DNA of 10,414 bases from Nitrospira sp. (GTDB lineage: Bacteria > Nitrospirota > Nitrospiria > Nitrospirales > Nitrospiraceae), in contig JANYBU010000171.1 in NCBI GenBank assembly GCA_025360665.1, forward strand, positions 1 through 10,414, written 5' to 3'. Shown one piece after another: positions 5,925-10,414 of the stretch. Position 1 is the first letter of the stretch; each line of letters opens with the position of its first letter. The notes under the pieces are model-generated. The model made no database searches and was not told where the DNA came from. It worked only from the letters and a program-made list of their open reading frames with translations. The position numbers and the translations under genes are program-made.

Positions 5925-8252
5925 TTAGAACAGAGAACCGATGGTAAACTCGAAGACCCCTTTGCGTTCTCCTGGGTGGGGCTCCAGATTAATCCCATAG
6001 GCGGCGCGGAGGGGACCAAAGGGTGAAATCCATCGCCCTTCTAATCCGACCGTTTTCCGCAACTTAAACGAGAGAGGTTCATTGTCGTTAAAGCCTTTCC
6101 CGTAGTCAAAGAAGATCACCCCGTTCAATTTGGCATCAGAGGAAATCGTAAAGATAAAATCGTTATTGAAGATCAACTGTTTGGTTGCGCCGAGTAGAGA
6201 ATTGCTGTCGGTCACCGGTCCCGCACGCCCAAACACAAAGCCGCGCATCGTATTGATGCCGCCGACAAAATACCGTTCGGTCAATGGAATGGGTTTCCCC
6301 TCGATGCCGACTGCGGCGCCATAGCGAACGCGGACCGCAACACGCGTATCTAAAGGCAGCGGCGTATATTTAACAACATCCAGATAATATTTATAGTAGT
6401 TATTGCTCCCGCCCAGGTAGGGCGTCCCCAAGTCGAAGCCCGCAGAGGCTCGCCAGCCGGTACGGGGATCCAAATTGTAGTCTCTGGTGTCGCGGGACAG
6501 CGAGGTCCGAAACCCAGTCGTCGTCTGATTCCCAAGTTGACTACACACAAGAGGAAACTGATTCGGGCAAATCCCTACCAGTGGATTGCTGAAATTCATC
6601 TGCTCCGCGAACAGGCTCATGCTCCCGGAGGCATACTCAGAGAGCCATCGACCAAACGTGACACTCGCACCGGCTTTCTTCTCAAAATAGGTGATGTAGT
6701 TCGTTGCGCTGCGATAGATGTCCAGCTGCATCGACGTCAAGGAGTCGTTCAAATAGGGGTTACGAAATGTGATCAACCCTAATGTCCGCTGTTGTCCCAA
6801 CTGACCGCGGATTCGTCCCATCCAGCCATTCCCGCCGAGATTTCCTTCCGTAATATCGGCGATCGCGACCAACTTATCCAACGTGCTGAATCCGCCGCCG
6901 ATGCTGAACTGGCCGGTCGGCTTTTCTTTCACCCGCACATTCAGATCGACCTTATCCACACCCACCTGCGCCGGAAGGATTTCCACCGTCTCGAAAAAGT
7001 TCAAGTTATTGAGCCGCTGAAAGCTCCGCTTCAGCGAGGGGGTATCGATGACGTCCTGTTCATCGACACGGATTTCACGACGAATCACATTGTCTTTGGT
7101 CTTCTCGTTCCCATGGATGTTGATCTGACGGATCCGCATCAACTCCCCTTCCTTGATGGTCAGGATGATGGTCGCGGTCCGGTCCTCCATGTTCGGATTC
7201 ACGTTGGGCGAGACATCGGCAAACGAATAGCCCTTGCTCCCATAGAGATCGTTCAACCGCGTAATCTCGTCGCGGAGCTTCTGACGCTGAAAGATCTCCC
7301 CTTCCTTAATCTTGAGCCCCTGGCGAAGCTCCGGATCTTCGAACACCGTATTCCCGCGGAACCCGACTTCGGCCACGGTAAACGGCTCCCCTTCCATCAC
7401 CGCGTAGGTGACAACGAACCATTTCTTCTCGTCGCTGAGCTCCACAGTCGGCAACCCGACCCGGGCGTTTAAATAGCCTTTATTGAGCAAGACCTCTTTG
7501 ATCCGCTCGACGTCGTTGTTCATTTCTTCCTGCTTCAAGACGCCGGCATCCGAGAAAAGCGACGGCAACTTCAGCTGCGTGATCAGACCGTGCCAGGGAA
7601 TCCATTCCCGCGTCGCCATCACCTTGAACATTTCGTCCTTCGTCGCCGCGTGCAGGCCGTCAAAATTGACCGTTTTGACGCGCGCCTTGTCCCCTTCTTT
7701 CACAAAAAACGTCAGGCGCTTCCGATCCTCATCCAAGGTCTGCACGACCGGGATCACCCGGCAATTAAAGTAGCCGTCCCCCTGGTAGGCCAGACGAATT
7801 TTCTCTGCACTCTCTTTGGCCTGCGGCTGATCGAGAAAAGCCTGGCTCTTGATCGTGATCTTCTCTTTAAGCTTATCGTCGCTGAGCTCTCGATTCCCAT
7901 CGAACACGATCTCGGTGATAAACGGTTTCTCGCGGACCAGAAAGGCCAGGGCCACTCTGCCCGCTCCCAATTCCGTCTCCACCTGCACGTCTTCAAAGAA
8001 CCCAGTTTCATAGAGAATTTTGATTTGTCCGCGGACATTCTCAGGAGTATAGGGATCGCCGGGCTTCAACGTCAGTCGGCCGGCAATCGCCGGTAACTCG
8101 ATCCGCTTGTTCCCTCGAATCTCAATCGCCGTCACTGTGACGCCGGCCTGCTCCGCCGCGCCCGCAAGCACCGGCAGCACGCCGCAGGTCAGGGTGAGGA
8201 GCACCATGACGAAGAGCCAACGAGGCCCGGCTGGACAACACGTGCCCCTCAC
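5925..8252 (-). CDS. bamA: Outer membrane protein assembly factor BamA (Omp85)
   Basis: Central subunit of the Bam complex, which folds beta-barrel proteins into the outer membrane. From the GTG at 8252 it is 775 aa. The signal peptide spans about 1-31 (WLFVMVLLTLTCGVLPVLAGA). Five POTRA domains follow to about residue 445, each recognisable by a strand such as VTVTAIEIRGNKRI, ITEIVFDGNREL, VKTVNFDGL, VAEVGFRGNTVF and IRQINIHGNEKT. The rest is the 16-strand barrel. It contains MRGF at 669-672, a variant of the VRGF/Y lid-lock motif of loop 6, and ends in the beta-signal FEFTIGSLF with a terminal Phe. The frame is open to a GTG at 8348; I prefer 8252 because it places a basic residue and the hydrophobic core correctly, but neither start has a clear Shine-Dalgarno. 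It opens the cluster, with the first OmpH-like gene 37 nt behind. Confidence 0.97.
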   Translation of the reverse strand: MRGTCCPAGPRWLFVMVLLTLTCGVLPVLAGAAEQAGVTVTAIEIRGNKRIELPAIAGRLTLKPGDPYTPENVRGQIKILYETGFFEDVQVETELGAGRVALAFLVREKPFITEIVFDGNRELSDDKLKEKITIKSQAFLDQPQAKESAEKIRLAYQGDGYFNCRVIPVVQTLDEDRKRLTFFVKEGDKARVKTVNFDGLHAATKDEMFKVMATREWIPWHGLITQLKLPSLFSDAGVLKQEEMNNDVERIKEVLLNKGYLNARVGLPTVELSDEKKWFVVTYAVMEGEPFTVAEVGFRGNTVFEDPELRQGLKIKEGEIFQRQKLRDEITRLNDLYGSKGYSFADVSPNVNPNMEDRTATIILTIKEGELMRIRQINIHGNEKTKDNVIRREIRVDEQDVIDTPSLKRSFQRLNNLNFFETVEILPAQVGVDKVDLNVRVKEKPTGQFSIGGGFSTLDKLVAIADITEGNLGGNGWMGRIRGQLGQQRTLGLITFRNPYLNDSLTSMQLDIYRSATNYITYFEKKAGASVTFGRWLSEYASGSMSLFAEQMNFSNPLVGICPNQFPLVCSQLGNQTTTGFRTSLSRDTRDYNLDPRTGWRASAGFDLGTPYLGGSNNYYKYYLDVVKYTPLPLDTRVAVRVRYGAAVGIEGKPIPLTERYFVGGINTMRGFVFGRAGPVTDSNSLLGATKQLIFNNDFIFTISSDAKLNGVIFFDYGKGFNDNEPLSFKLRKTVGLEGRWISPFGPLRAAYGINLEPHPGERKGVFEFTIGSLF

Positions 8253-8464
8253 CGGTTCCGAGTTCCGTAGGCAGAGAAAGACACTGGCAACATCATGGGC
8301 AATCCTGTCTGGCTGTGACCGCACACCCTGCCCCTGTGACCCAATCACACACCACGCATACCGGGAACGTGTGATGATGGCGGCAGAGGAGGTTGCTGAC
8401 GTGACAGACCGACGCGTTCAGCGCACAGGCGTCACCTACGGCAACATGCGTGCAAAACTCTCGG

Positions 8465-8493
8465 ATTATATTGGGCAAGTATTTGAATGTAAA
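8465..8493 (-). promoter_or_regulatory. Sigma-70 promoter for the bamA cluster
   Basis: On the minus strand the -35 box is TTTACA (8493-8488, five of six consensus bases) and the -10 box is TATAAT (8470-8465, perfect), separated by exactly 17 bp of AT-rich sequence. Transcription would start near 8457 and run towards bamA. This is the best promoter match I found in the window and lies just where the cluster needs one. The repeats at 8566 and 8726 are upstream of it, so they are not part of this transcript. Confidence 0.78.
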
Positions 8494-8565
8494 GCTGATA
8501 GCCCACATTATTCGCGCAGGGGCATCGCACACTGGCAGGGCGGAGCGCCTCACGCGCGATCCGGA

Positions 8566-8632
8566 GTTCGAAGTTCTGGGTTCGAAGCTCCAAAAACCTT
8601 GAACTTCGGACCTCGAACCCTCGGTCGTCTCG
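8566..8632. repeat. Dispersed hairpin repeat, copy 2
   Basis: Second copy of the repeat at 5243-5310. The hairpin part is 8578-8620, also 43 nt. Most differences from copy 1 are single-base transitions. One falls in the stem (TCCAAA instead of TCCGAA opposite TTCGGA) and leaves an A-C pair on the plus strand but a G-U pair in minus-strand RNA. It lies about 70 bp upstream of the bamA -35 box, so the two copies bracket bamA and the first OmpH-like gene. Confidence 0.85.
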
Positions 8633-8725
8633 CCCGTCTCGCTTGAGCAAGGCATCTGCATGGGCAGCAGACACGTCATGAATCATGTGGCCGACGGCTC
8701 GCGCGATCATTTCACACCGCTCCTA

Positions 8726-8954
8726 CCCGCATTATTCATGAAGCTTCTGCTGCAAGCGCGGATGCCTGACTCAGGCGAGACTGGCGGGAAAAGCGCGACG
8801 AGCGAGGGTTGATCTGGTTCATCTGGTCTGTCTGGTTTGTCTGGCTCAACCAAACAAACCAGACAGACCAGATAAACCAGAGAGACCAGCCGGTCCTCGC
8901 GCTTGTCGCGCGCCACTCCGCCATTTCGCGACGAACCTTCATGAACAATACGGG
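8726..8954. mobile_element. MITE-like 229-bp imperfect palindrome
   Basis: The ends CCCGCATTATTCATGAAG (8726-8743) and CTTCATGAACAATACGGG (8937-8954) are inverted copies matching at 16 of 18 bases. Farther in, GCGCGACGAGCG-AGG on the left matches the inverse of a segment around 8895-8911. The centre is a near-perfect stem, 8811-8842 with 8852-8883 by position, around the loop CTCAA (8845-8849); 30 of the first 32 bases match. The central arm is made of 9-bp units of the form TCTGGTNNN. It has no coding capacity. The size, inverted ends and non-coding interior resemble a miniature inverted-repeat element. I could not find a clear target-site duplication, so mobility is an inference. Confidence 0.65.
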
Positions 8955-9039
8955 CTAAGCTCCTGCATTCCTTGACATCCCTTACCCCAATTTTTGTCCA
9001 GCTAGGTTGATACTCTAGGTATTTATCGAGGAGTGGCCT

Positions 9040-9069
9040 ATGAACGAGACCCGTTCCACACCGGCATGA
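9040..9069 (+). other. Possible nine-codon leader ORF with its own Shine-Dalgarno
   Basis: AGGAG followed 6 nt later by ATG opens MNETRSTPA and a TGA stop at 9067-9069, about 70 bp ahead of the secreted-protein gene. The spacing is good, but so short an ORF can occur by chance, and the promoter I propose at 9083-9111 would start downstream of it. Treat as unproven. Confidence 0.15.
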
Positions 9070-9082
9070 CCCGTAAGTAGCA

Positions 9083-9111
9083 TTGACCAAGCAATCAACC
9101 CGCGTTACTCT
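9083..9111 (+). promoter_or_regulatory. Weak candidate promoter for the small secreted protein gene
   Basis: TTGACC (9083-9088, five of six) and TACTCT (9106-9111, three of six) are 17 bp apart and 28 bp ahead of the start codon, leaving a leader of about 20 nt that includes the strong AAGGAGA ribosome binding site. The -10 box is poor, so confidence is limited. Confidence 0.35.
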
Positions 9112-9139
9112 TTAATTCAACTTAGAAGGAGATTCCACC

Positions 9140-9466
9140 ATGCGATACATCACCATCATCCTCGCCGCTCTTTCCCTTGTGCTTTGCTTCGCCGCTGGCC
9201 CTACCTCCGTGTCCTTTTCCTACTCCGATAACGAACTCCGTGAATCCTGGCGTACACCTGCCCTTCCCGACGTGCAACGGCAAAACGACCACTGGGCGCA
9301 ACGCAACCAGGAGATCAACCGAGAACGAGAGCGCATGGCGGCAGAATCGGACCGCAATATGTTCAACCCAAAGTCCTACAACGCGCCCCCCACCTGGAAC
9401 TGGTATCAGGATGGGAAGACGCAGGTTTGCAAACGAGGATACAACGGTTCCGTTCATTGCCAATAG
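9140..9466 (+). CDS. Small secreted protein of unknown function
   Basis: I do not recognise the family. The 108-aa product starts at an ATG with a strong AAGGAGA 7-8 nt upstream, so the gene is probably real and well translated. Residues 1-20 (MRYITIILAALSLVLCFAAG) are a classical signal peptide. The mature part is hydrophilic, with a charged helix-like middle (QRQNDHWAQRNQEINRERERMAAESDR, here described at about 47-72), then an aromatic segment TWNWYQDG, and a C-terminal CKRGYNGSVHC (97-107) whose two Cys could form a disulfide in the periplasm. It is transcribed divergently from bamA and followed by a hairpin. Function cannot be inferred; a periplasmic or outer-membrane-associated role is only a guess from export. 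Confidence 0.75.
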   Translation: MRYITIILAALSLVLCFAAGPTSVSFSYSDNELRESWRTPALPDVQRQNDHWAQRNQEINRERERMAAESDRNMFNPKSYNAPPTWNWYQDGKTQVCKRGYNGSVHCQ

Positions 9467-9522
9467 CCGGGTAGTCAGTCTTCTCAGCCACTCACCCGCA
9501 TCATCACCAACAGCACCCAAAC

Positions 9523-9543
9523 AGGCGGCGACCGTAGCCGCCT
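9523..9543 (+). terminator. Hairpin behind the small secreted protein gene
   Basis: AGGCGGC (9523-9529) pairs perfectly with GCCGCCT (9537-9543) around the 7-nt loop GACCGTA. It is 57 bp past the stop codon and before the next gene. The following bases have no strong T run, so it may be a weak terminator or an mRNA-stabilising end. Confidence 0.45.
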
Positions 9544-9575
9544 TCGTGCCACTTCAACACTAGGATGGAATACCT

Positions 9576-10394
9576 ATGCCAGCGAAGCTGACTCAAGACG
9601 AGATCGAACGACGCCAACGCGAGGGGAAGGTCTGTGGCAGATGCAAGGAGTTTAGAAGCCGCGAACACTGGTACACGAACAATAGCCGCGCTGACGGGCT
9701 CAGTACAGAGTGCCGGGCGTGTAGGCGACCGTACCGAGCCAAGACCAGCGGGGCGCGGAAGGCCGCGCAAGCCCGGTATAGCGCCTCTGACGCCGGGAAA
9801 CGCGCTCACAAACGCGCTCACCTACGGTGGTATAACTCGGACAAGGGGAAACGCACCAGCAGATTGTCCAGGCACCGCTGGCGAACTTCGGACGCAGGGA
9901 AGGTATTGGACCAACGGTGGCGCGCATCGGACGCAGGGAAGTCTTCGATTCGCCGTGGGGTGTTGGGCCACCGCTACGGCCCTGGCGCTCATGCTGTGGT
10001 GGACTTCCTACTCGAAGCCTCTAAGGGTATTTCCCCACTGACGGGCCTTCCACTCCTTGCCCCAACATTGGACCATTGCCACCAATCCGGCCTCGTGCGG
10101 GGTGTCATCAATGACGCCGACAACCTTCAACTGGGGCGGTACGCCGAGACGTATCCGAAGGCCCTGGCGTCATTGGCCAGACTGAAAAACAAAAACGGTC
10201 TACGTGGACAATTTCTTAGACAAGCCCTTGTCTATCTCTGGAATACTCCAGCCATGAAGTTGGGGCTAGAGTGGGCAGTCACTGGTTCGGCTGGACGACC
10301 AGAACACCAACACCCGAAGACCAAGAAGTTCATCCAGGCCTCGAATGCCGGGAGTCTTCGTCGGGCTACCGACACACTCGCCAAGGTTGCCTGA
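9576..10394 (+). CDS. Endonuclease VII-like HNH nuclease with N-terminal zinc finger and S-D-x-G-K repeats
   Basis: A 272-aa protein in three parts. Residues 20-49 form a Cys4 zinc finger (Cys20-x2-Cys23 ... Cys46-x2-Cys49, within KVCGRCKEF and STECRACRR). Residues 67-122 are very basic and hold four copies of S-D-x-G-K, at 71, 88, 105 and 118, often preceded by R-W/Y-x-x; this is probably a DNA-binding linker. Residues 150-205 match the endonuclease VII/HNH core: LDHCH (165-169, Asp166, His167, His169), GLVRGVI (172-178) and NLQLGRY (183-189). The four zinc cysteines normal in this core are absent: CxxC before the DH reads Ser153-x2-Thr156, and CxxCN after RG reads Asn179-x2-Asp182-Asn183. 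The predicted role is metal-dependent DNA cleavage, as in phage-type or mobile nucleases; the target is unknown. The start ATG has only a weak GGA upstream. The C-terminal 70 residues are unrecognised. Confidence 0.8.
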   Translation: MPAKLTQDEIERRQREGKVCGRCKEFRSREHWYTNNSRADGLSTECRACRRPYRAKTSGARKAAQARYSASDAGKRAHKRAHLRWYNSDKGKRTSRLSRHRWRTSDAGKVLDQRWRASDAGKSSIRRGVLGHRYGPGAHAVVDFLLEASKGISPLTGLPLLAPTLDHCHQSGLVRGVINDADNLQLGRYAETYPKALASLARLKNKNGLRGQFLRQALVYLWNTPAMKLGLEWAVTGSAGRPEHQHPKTKKFIQASNAGSLRRATDTLAKVA

Positions 10395-10412
10395 CGAACC
10401 TCCAAGGTCGTC
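10393..10412 (+). terminator. Hairpin overlapping the nuclease stop codon
   Basis: GACG-A-ACCT (10393-10401) pairs with AGGT-CGTC (10405-10412) around the loop CCA, eight pairs with one bulged A. The stem begins inside the TGA stop codon. The window ends two bases later, so a T tract cannot be checked. Confidence 0.3.
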
Positions 10413-10414
10413 GG

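Larger units (their letters stand above)
8253..9139. other. Long non-coding divergent region between bamA and the small secreted protein gene
   Basis: I see no convincing gene here. On the minus side it holds the bamA leader (from about 8457 down to the start codon, roughly 205 nt) and the bamA promoter. Beyond it are hairpin repeat copy 2, an unexplained stretch 8633-8725, the 229-bp palindrome 8726-8954, and on the plus side a weak promoter and a possible nine-codon leader ahead of the secreted-protein gene. Frames that are open across 8432-8710 and 8707-9090 run through the repeats and lack family resemblance. Confidence 0.7.

Noticed and set aside
6792..7472. Plus-strand open frame of 226 codons opposite bamA
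   Set aside because: It is the antisense of the well-supported POTRA and early barrel region of bamA, has no family motifs and no ribosome binding site; such shadows are common in GC-rich genes.
8432..8710. Minus-strand frame beginning MIARAVGHMIHD, with an AGGAG upstream
   Set aside because: The start looks protein-like, but the frame runs through the dispersed hairpin repeat and across the bamA promoter, and I recognise no family. At most it is a gene remnant.
8811..8888. CRISPR-like array
   Set aside because: The units are 9 bp with 3 variable bases and form an inverted repeat; there are no 25-40 bp repeats, no spacers and no cas genes.
8726..8954. The palindrome as an attenuator in the bamA leader
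   Set aside because: It lies upstream of the strong promoter at 8465-8493, so it is not in that transcript.
8972..8977. TTGACA, a perfect -35 box on the plus strand
   Set aside because: No acceptable -10 box lies 15-19 bp downstream; the nearest TACTCT is 33 bp away.
8707..9090. Minus-strand frame of 127 codons with a VYLVCLVCLVEPDKPDRPDEPDQ tract (repetitive)
   Set aside because: The repetitive protein is simply the 9-bp repeat of the palindrome being translated.

Overview
The window appears to be chromosomal DNA of a diderm (LPS-making) bacterium, most likely of the Nitrospirota (Nitrospira-like). That assignment is inferred from the gene order and gene choice (LpxI rather than LpxH, an oxidoreductase between lpxI and lpxB, tandem OmpH/Skp genes behind bamA), from moderately high G+C, and from the style of its palindromic spacers. 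No taxonomic marker gene is present.

Positions 1-8348 (minus strand) hold an outer-membrane biogenesis cluster, in transcription order: bamA, two OmpH/Skp-type periplasmic chaperone genes, fabZ, lpxA, lpxI, a Gfo/Idh/MocA-family dehydrogenase, and lpxB cut by the left edge. A near-consensus sigma-70 promoter (TTTACA, 17 bp, TATAAT) lies at 8465-8493 ahead of bamA. FabZ supplies acyl-ACP metabolism, LpxA acylates the UDP-sugar, LpxI releases lipid X (2,3-diacylglucosamine 1-phosphate), and LpxB joins it with UDP-diacylglucosamine to form the disaccharide. BamA and the Skp-like proteins insert and chaperone outer-membrane proteins. lpxD, which usually lies between skp and fabZ, is absent, and a 311-bp spacer full of inverted repeats occupies its place. 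The dehydrogenase is a candidate GnnA, and LpxA carries changed residues at the sugar-binding positions. Together these raise the possibility of lipid A with amide-linked primary acyl chains.

Every gap longer than about 100 bp between the minus-strand genes, plus the region upstream of bamA, contains an inverted repeat. Some are built of short degenerate units whose complements follow on the other arm (GGGGTA-type at 941-1090, TCTGGT-type at 8811-8888). One 43-nt hairpin repeat occurs twice (5255-5297 and 8578-8620). The largest palindrome is 229 bp (8726-8954) and resembles a MITE.

Positions 9083-10414 (plus strand) are a separate, accessory-looking segment: a small secreted protein of unknown function with a strong ribosome binding site and a hairpin behind it, then a 272-aa nuclease. 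The nuclease has an N-terminal Cys4 zinc finger, four S-D-x-G-K repeats and an endonuclease VII-like HNH core in which all four usual zinc cysteines of the core are replaced.
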